DNA of 64,000 bases, from contig NC_088327.1 in the NCBI RefSeq assembly GCF_036884655.1, forward strand, positions 14,021,001-14,085,000. Reading direction: 5' to 3'. The position numbers and the translations under genes were made by a program. Numbering within the stretch: the first letter of the stretch is position 1; the number at the start of each line of letters is the position of its first letter. Source of the stretch: Musa acuminata AAA Group. Taxonomy: Eukaryota; Streptophyta; Magnoliopsida; Zingiberales; Musaceae. The notes beneath the pieces are model-generated. The model saw only the letters and a program-made list of their open reading frames with translations. It ran no database searches and was not told the DNA's origin. This document shows, in pieces, positions 37,051 to 50,400 of this stretch.

Positions 37051-39533
37051 CGTTGGGCTAACTAGGGCAAATGTTAGATATTTTAATATATAGAAGAAGC
37101 TCTAGTTTTTTAAAATTTTCACAAACCGACCCAACTTTTAAAGATTCCTATAGAGCATCTCTTATTAAGTAAAAAGATTATTTTACCCCTGCTTTTATCG
37201 AACTCGTTGTCACCTCCATCCTGGTGCCTTACATCCCCTCCCCTTTACCAAGGATGATGATAGGGTGGGAGGCCACAAACCCTTGTTTGCCTTTGCCTCT
37301 ATGCATTGGTTGGCTTGTGCGCCTAACCATGCCTCTGCCTCGAATAGTCGTCCATTGCTCATGGTGCTCCTAGTCACCTCTATGTGTGTGCTCGCCCACC
37401 CTCCTTTTGCATTTAAGACCAACAACAAGGGGGGCTTGAAAACGATGGCTAAGACATACGGGTCGCCTTTCCTCCTTCCTCACCCACAATCAATAGTGAG
37501 CAAGAATATAGGATGTATGCCCCCTCCTTCCTTGCTTATAATTGGTGATGATGGAGTTAAAATATATATTATATAGCTTAAACTTTTGGAAGTTATACGT
37601 GCCCAATAATATTTTTTTTTAAGAATATACTTACTTCGAAGGCATATTATGTATGTCAATTGTTCCCTTTTTTTTCTTATTTAAGACCCCTTCTGATTTT
37701 TTTAATCATAATTATTTTTTTATTATTTTTAAATATTTAATTCCTTCCATCGAAAGAAATTAACTTGAATAACGGGATGATATAATAAAAGGCACAATAT
37801 CATGAAAATTTTCTCAAGACCTACATAAATAAAAAATATTTTTTGAAAAAGAGAAAAAACTATATTAATTAGCAAAAACTGAAAAAAAAACGAAGAGTCG
37901 TTACTAGCCTCCAAGGAAGAACAAAAAGTGGGACAGCCATGGGCTAAGGAGTTACAAAACCTATCAACAACCAATTCAAACAAACCATGCAAATCAACAA
38001 CTATACAAAGATGAATGATGATCTTATTAAATCTTAAACTTAATATTTATGAAGCAAAATGCATGTGCTTGTCACAATAAAATCATAAGAGTTTGCGAGT
38101 CCTTAGTTTTTTTTACGGCGAGAATAATGGAATAGCTAAATCTTTGGTTGAGCTTACGAACATAAAAAAAATGAAAAAAAATTAAAATTTTGGTTATGCA
38201 AAAGCTCAATAAGAGTTCAAAATTGGCTAAACTAATCAGTGTTGTCTAAATCAAATGAGTGAAGGTTACGAAAAGCCCAAACAACTATTTCCCATTTGTG
38301 ACTGACATCCACACGAGATAGCCAATTAGTTATTTTTTATTGCTGAAATAAGTGAATAACGTGCATCTCCACTCTGCACATTGACAAAGCCAAGCGCATA
38401 CCTTCCATTGTCAAAGCATTGACAAAATAAACGATGCTAATGATCATGTTAGTGCGATCGGTTCACTCTGTCATTTGCCTACGCATACAATATATACTTT
38501 AGAAAACACGTATATTGAAATTGCATAGTTCGTCGTGATCCTTTCTAATCCCACACCATGGGTCTTTAGCTGATGATGTGATGGGACATATCTCAGTAAA
38601 GTCACAGCTCATTCGTTAGAGGTTTTATTATATTACGTAGATATATTATAGATATGATTAGATTTTGATTATGACTATCGGTTAATATAAAAGAAGTTTA
38701 ATTATGATAAAAATCTTATTTATATATTTTGTACTGCTCTCGTCTAAAGTACAAGACCTCCTAGGAATAAAATAATTAATTATTGAGAGTTTCTTTCATC
38801 TCCTTTTTGTTTCTAATCCATCGCTCATAGTAATTTTATGAAAGATAAAAAGAGAAGAGAATATGACTACAGTTGTTGCGAGCAACAACACCGCTGCCTA
38901 CGACAACTAGGGTGATTGTCGTAGCTTGTTGCGGTTGTAGCATTACCATTGCTTAGGGCAACTATAGCAATGTCGTTGCGACATTTGTTGGCTATAGTCG
39001 ATGTCAACTAGACGTACAAGGTCGCGATACTCAGCGATTGCATGACAGACTCGTAAACATCGAGTGGGTGGTGCCACGATGATTATGTGGTTGCTAGTCG
39101 GTACACAATCACATGTGGCCATGACGATGATGAGATCGTTGATAAGTCGTATGTGAAGAGCCATGCAACCATGAGCAAGACGTAGGCGACGAATGGCTAG
39201 TGCACCATCAACGAGATGTAGGTGTAGTGGGATGGGACGATGATGACATGAGAATTTGATTTTTTTAAAGAATATTTTTACCCCTCGAAAATAAAAAAAT
39301 TCTAATCTATGTCCTTAAATCAACTTTGACATTTATGCCCTTCAAAAATTAAATATTTCTATTATATATCCCATAGAAAACTATAATTTTATCTTTCTTA
39401 AGCTCGAACGGTGCATACCTGAGAGGTAATATATACTAGACATTGTATATTTGCATAGTTTGTTGGGAATCTGGAATGCATCTTGATATAAGAAGATCAT
39501 ATCTCTTAAGGGCTCTTCACTGATTTAGTCACC
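37051..39533. other. Intergenic DNA, no gene recognised
   Basis: Mixed composition. Open frames at 37.2-37.6 kb and 38.9-39.2 kb show no recognisable domain. 38.87-39.24 kb has many GTTGCGA/CAACAA-type short repeats. Confidence 0.45.
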
Positions 39534-39538
39534 GGAGG

Positions 39539-40347
39539 TGATAGAGTCTCCTTACGTCATGGCCGAGGAGTCAGCATGGTTGGGGTCAATTCCATATGTG
39601 CTTGGGTCTCAGGTGTCGGCTATCCCTTGTCTGGTGCAGGCCTTTGTCTCGGAGTCCTCGATGCGCAGGGTCTTCCTTGTCTCCACTCGAGCATCAGGTC
39701 GGGTTGAAACCTTGTCTCCTGAGGGTCACCTTTTTTTTCTTAGCGGGTGGCTAGCTTTTCTGCCATTGGGCTCCTGCACACAGGTCGAGGTCGGGCAGGA
39801 AAATTTTCGACTCGACCCTTTCGATGTTTAAGTTAGTTTTCTCTTGGTTGAGTGAGAGTATAATGTTTGAGTCAAAAAGCCTCCTCTATGTTGGCTAGGT
39901 GATGGGCTTTTATGCCCGCCCGCAGGGGTTGGCTGTCACCAGCCTCTTAATGGTCGTCGCCCTCTTAAGCAACGCACCCATACCTTTTACGTTGACACAA
40001 GTTGTCTTGTGCGGTGTCGCACCCGAGAGGAGCTGTCCCTGCCTCTACGAGGCAAAGGCATACTCGAGCGATGCCATTCCGTTCTTTGGGGGGATGACAT
40101 CGTACCCGAGTGGTGCTGCAGTCACACTCAAGCGGCGCCGTTCCACTCTTTGCTGGATGTCGTCATACCCGAGCGGCGTCGTCCTGACTTTTATGGGGCG
40201 TTGTCATACCCGAGTGGTGTCGGTATGCTCTTCTCGAGACGGCGTTGTACTAACGTGGTCTGCCACATCGACTCCAAAGCTTTTTGTTGGCGCTGACGTG
40301 CCTATAGTCGGCCACCTAGGGGCGTGCTACCAAATTGTGCCCTATCA
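39539..40347 (-). repeat. 3' LTR of Tat element 2
   Basis: 809 bp against 682 bp for its partner. Most of the extra length is at 40060-40210, where TACCCGAG(C/T)GG(T/C) units are locally repeated; the right LTR has a single unit there. Confidence 0.88.
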
Positions 40348-40362
40348 TTCTCTCCCCCCCTG
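40348..40362 (-). other. Polypurine tract of Tat element 2
   Basis: On the minus strand CAGGGGGGGAGAGAA lies directly before the LTR start TGATAGGGC. Confidence 0.8.
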
Positions 40363-40566
40363 AGAGAGCCATGGTTCGACTTACTCCTGAGGGGTCCGAG
40401 GCATGGCATGGCGCTTTAGCCTGAGCGGGCTGATCGGAAGTAAGTGTCAAATGCCTTTATGATTGGACAAGCAATGCTGCTTGAGCGTTGAAAGGTGGCA
40501 CGGTCAAGCGCCATAGCTCGGGGCCAAGAAGCTTACATGACCGAGCACCATGACTCAGGTCCTGAG

Positions 40567-41696
40567 TGTTAGGAACGAGTCGACACTAAGAGAGGGGGGG
40601 TGAATTAGTGCAACAGATAAAATTACTTCGGTTCAAAATCTCATTGCGATTAAACTCATTTCAGAAGATGTTAACTTGAAAGCATACGGAAGAGTGTAGT
40701 GGATGTAAAGCAAGTAAGGCAGTTTACAATTAACGTAAATAGCAAAACAAAAATGCAAACCGAATTATAATGGTTCGATCGTCGTGACCTACATCCACTC
40801 CACCAATTCCCCTTCTGTCGAGGCCACCGACATCCGCTAATAATCTTTCTTCAATGGGCGAAGATCAACTACCCTTACAACTCGATTCTCTTTTTAACAG
40901 GTTCAGTATAGAATCTTTACACCCCCACTTACTCCTCCTAAAACAGAATTCTAACACTTGGGATAAAGGAGGAGAACTCTCAAGATTACAACGGAATTTT
41001 GCCTTATTTGTGTACTCAGTTGTTGTATATTAACTAGGGATGAGAGGGGTATTTATAGGCCTCAAGTTGATTCAAACTTGGAGCCTAAAATTGTCTCATC
41101 CTGGGTATTCGGGGTACTGGCGGTACCACTGCCAATACTGGGTGGTACCACCACCAATACTGGGCGGTACCACCGCTTGCCAATCTGACACTGACATTGA
41201 CACTAGGCAGTACCACCGCCTAATAGGGGCGGTACCATCGCCCAGTCTGGCGGTACCACCTCTTGACAGTCTCTCGGAGACTATGTCTGAGTGGTACCAC
41301 CGCCTAGACTGATTCTTAAACAATTATTACAAAGCTTGAATCATGTTGTCCGGCATGTCATTGGTTCATCAACGCTTTGTCCGATTCTTCGGCGCATCGT
41401 CCTTTCTTGCGGCCTATTGCCCAATTGCCAGTTGACCTCCGCAACTCCGATTTCATTGGCGTAATTTTCGCTCTTCTTGGCCCGATGCCCGAACTCATGG
41501 CTCGAAGCTTTCTGTCGATACGTCGACCGATCCTCCGACTCGATGTCCAATCTTCTGACATATTTCTCTCTAGCCCAACATGATTCTTCCCGCTTTAATT
41601 GTCTCTCCCTGATTGAAGCTTCCTACATCACTCAAAACGTAGATTAAATCATAAACACTATCAATTGGTTTCATCATCAAAATTCGAGATTCAACA
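40567..41696. mobile_element. TG...CA insertion inside the tandem array (probable solo LTR)
   Basis: Runs from TGTTAGGAACGAG to GATTCAACA, 1,130 bp. It splits a tandem-array unit: TCCTGAG before it, and CCTA then GGACTGATG after it. Flanks are only an imperfect duplication. Inside, at about 41110-41300, GGCGGTACCACCGCC-like palindromic blocks recur at least five times. There is no coding capacity. Confidence 0.6.
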
Positions 41697-43670
41697 CCTA
41701 GGACTGATGCGACCGAGCATCGCGACTCAAGCGTTGGAGACTGATGCAACCGAGCATCGTGACTCGAACGTTGAAGACTGATGTAACCGAGGCACCATGG
41801 CTCGGGTACTGAAGACTGACGTGACCAAGCACCATGGTTCAGGTCTTGAGGACTGATACGACTGAGTATCGTGACTTGGGCGTTGAATACTGATGTGACC
41901 GAGCACCATGGCTCGGGTACCGAAGACTGACGTGACCGAGCATCATGGCTCGAGTCCTAAGGACTGATGCGACCGAGCATCATGACTCGGGCATTGAAGA
42001 CTGATGCGACCAAGCACCATGGCTCGCATACTAAAGACTAACGTGACCGAGCACCATGGCTCGGGTCCTGAGGACTTATGCGATCGAGCATCACGACTCA
42101 AGCATTAGAGATTAATGTGACCGAGAACCATGGCTCAGGTACTAAAGACTGACATGACCGAGCACCATGGCTTGGGTCCTGAGGACTGATGCAACTAAGC
42201 ATCGTGACTTGGGCGTTGAAGACTGATACGACTGAGCACCATTGCTCGAGTACTAAAGACTGACGTGACCGAGCACCATGGCTCGGGTCCTGAGGACTAA
42301 TGCGATCGAGCGTCATGACTCGGGCATTAAGACTGATGTGACCATGTACCATGGCTCGGGTATTGAAGACTGACGTGACCGAGCACCATGGCTCGGGTCC
42401 TGAGGACTGATGCGACCAAGTGTCGCGACTCGAGTGTTGGAGATTGATGTGACCGAGCATCATGGCTCGGGTACTGAAGACTGACGTGACCGAGCATCAT
42501 GTTTCGGGTCTTAAGGACCTTTGCGACCGAGCGTCGTGACTCAGGTGTTGAATATTGATGTGACCGAGCACCATGGCTCGGGTACTGAAGACTGACATGA
42601 TCAAGCACCATGGCTCCGATCCTGAGGACTGACGCGACCGAGCGTTGCGACTCTAGTGTTGGAGACTGATGTGATCGAGCACCATGACTCAGGTCCTAAG
42701 GACTAATGCGACCGAGCGTCACAACTCTGGCATTAGAGACTATTGTGACCAAGCACCATGGCTCGGGTACTGAAGACTGACGTGACCGAGCACCATGGCT
42801 TGGGTCTTGAGGACTATTGCGACTGAGCATCGTGACTCGAGCGTTGAAGACTGATGTGACCGAGCACCATGGCTCGGGTCTTGAGGTCTGATGCAACCGA
42901 GCATCATGATCGAGCATTGAAGACTGATGTGACTGATTACCATGGCTCGAGTATTGAAGACTAACATGACCGAGCACCATGGCTCGGGTCCTGAGGACTT
43001 ATGCGATTGAGCGTCGCGACTCAGGCATTAGAGATTAATGTGACCGAGCACCATGGCTCGGGTACTAAAGACTGACGTGACCGAGCACCATGGCTCGGGT
43101 CCTGAGGACTGATGCGACTAAGTGTCGTGACTCGGGTGTTGAAGACTGATACAACTAAGCACCATTGCTCAGGTACTAAAGACTGACGTGACTGAGCACC
43201 ATGGCTCGGGTCCTGAGGACTAATGCGACCGAGCATCATAACTCGGGCGTTGAAGACCGATGTGACCATGTACCATGGCTCGAGTATTGAAGACTGACGT
43301 AACCGAGCACCATGGCTCGAGTCCTAAGGACTGATGCGACCGAGTGTCACGACTCGAGTGTTGGAGGTTGATGTGACCGAGCACCATAGCTCGGGTACTG
43401 AAGACTGACGTGACCAAGCACCATGTTTCGGGTCTTAAGGACTTATGCGATCGAGCGTCGCGACTCAGGCATTGGAGACGGATGTGACCGAGCACCATCA
43501 CTCGGGTACTGAAGACTGACATGACCGAGCACCATGGCTCGAGTCATGAGGATTCATGCGACCGAGCATCGTGACTCGGGTGTTGAAGACTGTTTTGACT
43601 TAGCACTATGTCTCGGGTATTGAAGACTGACGTGACCGAGCACCATGGCTCGGGTTCTGAGGACTGATGC
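41697..43670. repeat. 37-bp tandem array with 111-bp higher-order unit
   Basis: Monomers of 37 bp (TGATGTGACCGAGCACCATG plus GCTCGGGTACTGAAGAC) alternate in three variants, ending in GCGTTGAAGAC, TACTGAAGAC and TCCTGAGGAC, giving a 111-bp repeat. More than 50 monomers are present, with related sequence just before the inserted element at 40.44-40.57 kb. The position, between pol and the 3' LTR, is the same as in Tat element 1. Confidence 0.92.
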
Positions 43671-46600
43671 GCTAGTCTCTCAAATGCCTCATGCTGCTTG
43701 AATTGGGTGGATGCTTGTTGGAGCTTTAACGAGTATCATCTCGGAAACTTCTGAAGTTTTGGGTCCTTCCTCCACAAAATTTGCTCATTTACTCTTATTT
43801 CACTTAGTTGTCACATCCAAGTAGGTTCGCATCACTTCCGCTTTCGATTGGCATTTCGTTGGGAAATGAAGCGGACAATCTACTCTCAGTAGCACTGATC
43901 ACCGTTGGTGAGGATTTGACAACTATTGTCTTCCATTATCTTCGAAGGGTCTTTGAACTTGTGCAGAGCTCCTCTGCTAGATAGATAAGAGAATTGGGGT
44001 ACTCGGTTTCACCCATTCTCTTAAGGATTGAGAAGGCAAAAGTTACTTGACTTCACCCGCCTCCTCGAGGTTGTACTCCATGCATCGAGCTGGTTACTAG
44101 CCTTCGCCTGCTCTTTGCTCACACTTCTGAAGCACTTGAAGTTTTTGCACTCCTTGCGTTGAGTTAGCTACTGTGATTCACCTTCTCAATGCCATCGAAC
44201 TTCTGGAATGCAGGAAGTTTTCACCCCAACTTGGAGTAATTCTCTCATAGGTTTGGTCGCCTCTAGGATTATATCATCTTCTCCATCAACCCTACCGCCT
44301 ACTCCACTGAGTAGCAAAGGTATAGCACCGCGTATTGTCTGCTTCGTTCCTTAGTTATGCACTCTTGCATGACCCGAAGTCCTTCACTTTCAGCTATCTT
44401 GATGAGAAGCTCATTAACACCGGTCTTATGAAGTTCCTCGGCCTCTGCCCTTCAGCCTTATCTCGGTACTTGTAGATTGCCTCTGCATGCTCCACCTCCT
44501 CGGCCCCTTTCACGACCAAGCGCTCTCCCTCCATGAGAGCAAGGGATCAATGACTTTCACGGAAGTCCCGCCTCTGCGGTACCATGGCGTTGCCATGCCC
44601 ATGGCCCTACTATCCGTCACCTCTCATCTGCATTCCTTTTCTTCATGATCAGTAGATATGTCTCCGTGGCATTCCTCTGAGTCCACCTACATTCTAACTG
44701 ATGCTTGATTTTGGGTAGCTAAGTCCCTCTGGACTCGTCGTCGCTTCCTCGCCCCTTTCGACCCCCTGCTTCAACACCTCTGTATTCTCCAAGCAGCTCC
44801 CCTTTGGTCGATGGAAAGACAGACTGCAACTCCCATGCATGGCCTCTGCCATCGCATTATAAGGTTTGCACCGATTCTATTCTCCTTAGCTTCCTTGGTA
44901 GCAACGTTTGCTTACTCGACCTTGTCCTCTGACTTGTCGGGCACCCTTAAGCGAATATGGACTCTGGAGCAATCCAACTCTCTAGCTGTTTCGATCATAC
45001 CTTTGCATGATCAAGTCCCTCCCATGGGACTCACTGGTACTTGCATTCGAACTTTTCCCTTGGTGGAACCCAACCCCCATATGCTGATACCCAAGGTTTT
45101 CATCCGATGCAAAATTCGATGCACGCATGAAAGACCCGCCTCTGTGGTACCATGGCCTTCACTCCTTGAATCCATAGCCCTTCTTGTCGTCGTATTATTC
45201 ACCGAAGTGGAGCTTCCAGTAGCTCCTGATCATACCTCCATATGATCTAGTCCCTCACGGGACTATATCGTGTGTATCGTATTACCACGAACTGTTCCAC
45301 CACGATCCGCTGCACCATGTCGCCTCCTGGTGATATCTCTATTGCATTCTGGTCCTTGTGGAATGAACTCGAATTGTGAACCCTCCATGTGTGGCCTCTG
45401 CCAATATATCGCAGGGTTTCTTCCACCTTCGATTTTGTTTGCTCCTTTGGCAATCGACCTTTATCCACCCACTCTTGGGTCACAACTAGATGAAGTACCG
45501 CTCTAGGACAGTCCGTCGCCTAGTAGCTCTCGAAGTCCACCGACTTCGCTGTAATTAGTGCACCATTGTTTGGATCCTAGGCCTCTGCCCCTACCATCAC
45601 AATCTCTGCTGCGCACCGCTTCCTTCATGGCAACTTGAATGGCAACACTGTGGTATATTCTTCAAGAGTACTTGCCTCTGAGTCCTCTTGCCCCGTGCTA
45701 AGGCCTTCTGAACTCAATTTCGCCTCAGCAAATTGAGTCGCCTTAGTTCCTCCATCAAATGCTCCTCCGACATAAGGTGCATGTGCCCAGAAACTCCTTT
45801 CGTCTTTGGCACCATGCAAGATGAGTCTGCTCCGTCAGAATAAAGGACCCATGGAACAACATGATTCTACTCTTGCCTCTGCAAGAGTGCATGTCCTTGA
45901 CCTCTGTCTAAGGAAAGCAATGTGCCTCCGCTCCATGTTCTAACTTCTATGCTGGCTCCCTTCATGCGGCTTGGGTACTTCGCCCAGTTACACCCAAGTT
46001 GCTCCGCTCCTCGTTTTTGCATTGAGTCGATGGTGGCCCTCGTGCCCACCATTCCACGGGTCAGCCCTTCCTTGAGTCCGATCTCCATATCGACTCCAAG
46101 TGTGTCTTCATTTGTGTTGCTTTGGGTCGCTCCCCCACTTGATCTCGCAATGCATCCACCAATGCATTCTCTCGAGTGAGATCATGCGACAACTCCTCAC
46201 CGCTTGCTTAGTCCATTGAGCTTCGTGGAGTTGTTGTTTGTTGAGGTACTCCTCCTCAACTTGTGAGGTTCGTCCCACATATTCCTCCCTCTAGAGAGTC
46301 AGGACTTATCCCTCCTGGATAACTATCCCATTGGAGCAACATCTCTCTTCATTTCAGAGACCACCATCCCCTTGGACTACTCTGATCTGCTGAACAAACT
46401 GTGCATTGCTCTGCCTCCTGCAAACGCACTTGCTGGATTGTGACTCCACGTCAATACAGCCCCCGCTGCACCACTCAAGGCCTAGCAACATGCTGAACTC
46501 GTTGCACACTTCAGCCTCCTACGGACGTATCCTTCATATGCCGAAGAGAAAGTTTCAATGCTCCATGGCGCTGAGTTTCGATTGCCTTGGGATGGCCGCG

Positions 46601-47069
46601 AACATTCCATCATCCGCATATAAGCCTATGCATGAGTACCGAATTCTTTGAGTTAGCAATTTCCCTCACCTCCGTGAGCTTTGCACAACTCTTTCGATCG
46701 CTGAGCAACTCATTCCACATTGCATGGCCTCATCCTTTACCAAGCGCCTCGCTTGCCTTGAGCACCATCAAGTATAGTTGTCAACGTTGAGCCGTAGCTC
46801 AAACTTAGCCATCCCAACCTTTATGCGCTCCGCATTCTTCCAAGCTTATCTGTTCTTATGGTGCCTCTTGCGCAAAGGGTTGGCCATTCATCTGAATGCC
46901 AATCTCAGATGCCCGCTCCTCTGAGCGACTCCTTTTCCCTACATCTTCATGCTCGTTTTCCCCCTAAACGGTCGCACGTGTGCTGACTGCCCTCAACGCA
47001 GCCCCGCTAGGTCCCCCACGTTTGCATGCTAAGTGTTTCTATGAGTGCTTGTCCCGCTCTGATACCATC
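43671..47069 (-). mobile_element. Internal part of a truncated third retroelement
   Basis: GC-balanced sequence with many short open frames but no recognised gag or pol domain. It is bounded on the right by a primer-binding site and LTR, and no matching left LTR is seen. It is probably a non-autonomous (LARD-like) element whose left end is deleted. Blocks recur inverted at 20.64-21.45 kb. Confidence 0.55.
47056..47067 (-). other. tRNA-iMet primer-binding site of the third retroelement
   Basis: Minus-strand TGGTATCAGAGC, the classical initiator-Met primer-binding site, lies 2 bp from the LTR. Confidence 0.85.
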
Positions 47070-47449
47070 TGTCACGGACTTAGCTGGTTTTGCCTAAGTC
47101 GTGCGGCACCCTTGCATGTCCGTCCGCAAAGGTCAGCCTCCTCAAAGCCTCCCATTGTCCCTTAGGACCAACAAAAGAGAGAACGGGTTAGAGAGAACGC
47201 CTCAATCGGGATCCACAAGCAAACATCTCCGGAAACACTTCATAGACAAAGCAAATTACAAACAAACTTTACAAGCTCTGAACAGTTGCACAACAAAGGG
47301 TAAAATGGTCTATTACAGACCGAACTAAGATGGGACTAATAAGCCTTCGGTTGTCCCTCTACATGCTAGTCAAAGTATGAACATACCAAAAGACACGGAC
47401 GTACATAAGCATTACATCAAACATCTTGTTTAGAAGTTTGTCCGTGACA
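47070..47449 (-). repeat. 5' LTR of the third retroelement
   Basis: 380 bp from TGTCACGGAC to GTCCGTGACA, with 10-bp terminal inverted repeats. On the plus strand it is followed directly by the interrupted integrase of Tat element 2. Confidence 0.8.
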
Positions 47450-50400
47450 CTATGGCGGTCTTCGGTGTTGTTCGGGAGGCACATAGTATGCTCGAGAGTT
47501 CATCAACCCAGGTGTCATGAGCTCCTGTGACTCTTCTCTTCAGGCCTTCTAATATCACCTGATTGGTTACTTTGGCCAGCCGTTGGTTTGAGGGTGGGCC
47601 ACCGAGCTAAACCTCAATTGTATCCCGTAGCTCGAGCAAAATCTTTTGAGCTTTTCGTTATTGAACTATGTGCCATTATCGGTGATGATGGCTCTAGGGA
47701 TGCCGAAGCGGGTAATAATGTACTTCCATACAAATCCTTCTACTTGCTTCTTGGTAATTGATGCCAACGGCTCAGCCTCCACCCATTTGATGAAGTAATC
47801 CACTCTGATGATGAGGAATTTTCATTATCCTGAGGCTGGTGGGAATGGGCCGAGGAGGTCCATCCCCCATTGCGCCAAGGGCCATGCGCTGTCCAGGGGG
47901 GTTAGCGGAACCGCAGGTTGATGATGTGCTCGGGAATGTTTCTGACATTATTGCCATCGTTGTACATACGCCGTGGCATCTCAACGCTTGGTCGGCTAGT
48001 AATAACCTTGTTAGAGGATATTGAAGGGTAAGGTTCGACAGCCAATGTGCTCCCCGTATATCCCCTCATGGACCTCGGCTAAAACTGTCTGTGCCTCCAC
48101 GAGATCCAGGCAGCGTAGGAGTGGCTGGGTGAACGACCTTGGATAGAGTCGTCCGTTCACCTCGCAATACCACGCCTGTATTCGTCAGAGCCATCGAAAG
48201 GCCACTCTATCGGTTGGCAATGCCCCCATCTCTTTTGTAGCGAAGGATCTCCTCCACCCAAGGAAGCTGCTCGACTTCCAGGGGTAATTCGGTGCTTGCA
48301 CCCAAAGCAAGTTTTGCCAAGGCATCTGCTTACGCGTTCTACGCCCATGGTACCCTTGTTATAGTGAAGTGTTGGAAGCAACTAGCGAGTTTCTTTGCCT
48401 CGGATAGGTATTTTGACATGGTAGCATCCTGAGCCTCATAATTTTCGCTGATATAACCAACTACCAACTGAGAATCGGTGAAAACCTCGATGTTTCTGAC
48501 TTGGAGTTCGAGGGCCAACTTAAGTCTGGACAGGAGTGCTTCGTACACGGCCTCATTGTTGGTGGCTTTGAACCCGAAGTGGAGTGCATGTCTAAACAAT
48601 TGGCCTTCGGGACCTTCCAAATCAAGGCCGGCCCCGCCCCTTTTTGCGTTTGCTGAACCTCCACATGTAGGCCCCACCGTTGCTCGGTATGTCTATAGGT
48701 ACCACCTTTGAGAGGGGTTAATTCTAAGATGAAGTCAGCGACAGCCTAAGCTTTGATGGTGGTCCTCGGGATATATTGTATATCAAATTCCCCCAACTCA
48801 ATCGACCATTTGAGCATTCGTCCGGATACATCGAACTTGGACAGGATTTATCGTAGCTTACGAGCCATTTGGACGAGCGCCAAAGCTAGCTTCTCCATCG
48901 ATTGGTATCGCGTCTTGGGGTCGCCGAGGACGTGGCACACGTAGTAGACCAGTTGTTGCACTCCAAAATCTTCCGGAGTCAATACAGAACTGACTGCGTG
49001 CTCGGAGGCTGCTAGGTGGAGACTGAGCAGCTCACCCGAGGAGACCGTAGCGAGTCAGGGTAGCCGAGCCAGGTGCTCCTTGAGCTGCTTGAAGGCCTTT
49101 TCACATTCCAAGGTCCATTTAAAGTCATTTGGATTCTTTAGGATCCAGAAGAAGGGGAGGCATTTGTCCCTCGATCGGGAAAGGAATCGGGCCAAGGCGA
49201 CGAGCCTCCCGGTCAAGCGTTGTGTCTCCTTCACCAAGCAAGGAGGTTGCATTTCGATAATGGCTTGAACCTTCTCCGAGTTTGCATCTATTTCCCACCT
49301 GTGGATGATAAAGCTAAGGAACTTCCCCGAGCTGACTCCAAAGGTGCACTTGGCAAGGTTGAGGCGCATGCCAAACTTTCACAATGTCTCGAAAGTTTCG
49401 GCGAGATTTGCCAGGTGTGTTCGGGCGAACTCGATTTTTATGATCAAGTCGTCGATGTACTCCGAACTGACCTTGACGACCCTATCTGGTCAGTTGCAGT
49501 GTAGCAGGACCTCTTGAGTGTGCTCGGTCGGCCCAGGGCACTACGACAATTTGGTGATGTCTTGAGGGTCGAGGATGGAAAGTTCATGCTTTGGCTTCTT
49601 GGGCAACATGATGGTCGCAAGGTAACATTGTCGGGATTCCCAAGTGTCGCTCCTTTCTTCCCCGATCCTGACTCGGGTTGGGAATTTTATTGTCCGATGG
49701 TACATAAAGATGACAGCCCTAAGCTTGTTGAGGGTTGGTCGACCCAGAATGGCGTTGTACGCCGAGGGGAGTTCCACCACCATGAAGGTCACCATGACCG
49801 TCTTGGTCTTCGGTTCTTCCCCCAAGGTGACTGGTAGGATGGTGGTGCCGAGGGATGAAATGGAATCACCTGTAAATCTGATAAGCACCAATAGCATTGG
49901 GGTAAGATCTTCCTTGGTTAGGCCAAGCTTCCAGAAGGCGCCGAAGTAAAGGACGTCGACGGAGCTCCCGATGTCCACCATGATCCTTTTAACCCAAGCA
50001 ATGGTGATTCTGGCCAAGATCACCAACGCGTCATCATGTTCGGGGTACTCTGTTTCCCCCACCGGGAAGGTGATTTCTGGTACTTGCGGTTGCCTTGGTC
50101 GCTTTTCCATAACTTCTTTGGCGTAAGCCTTTTGTCCCACCATGCTATCCTCACATGATGTCAGGTCATCACTGATCACATCAATTTTCTTCTCGATTGG
50201 ACCCGAAGGGCATGGCGATAATTCTCATGGTCCTCTAATGTAGTGACCCAAGTGTCCTCGACGTATGAGCTCCTCGATCTGGTTCTTCAAGTCGCGGCAC
50301 TCCTCGGTGTCATGTTCATGGTTGCGATGAAACCGACAGTACTATAAGCGATCTCTAAGCTCGCGTGGGGCCCTCATTGGGTTAGGTGCCTTTAAGAGTC

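Noticed and set aside
42098..43522. Series of ~80-120 residue repetitive ORFs on the minus strand
   Set aside because: The 111-bp higher-order repeat is a multiple of three, so frames stay open by chance of composition. They are array artefacts.
41697..43670. CRISPR-like regular 37-bp repeats
   Set aside because: There are no unique spacers; repeats abut directly, and the setting is a plant retrotransposon.
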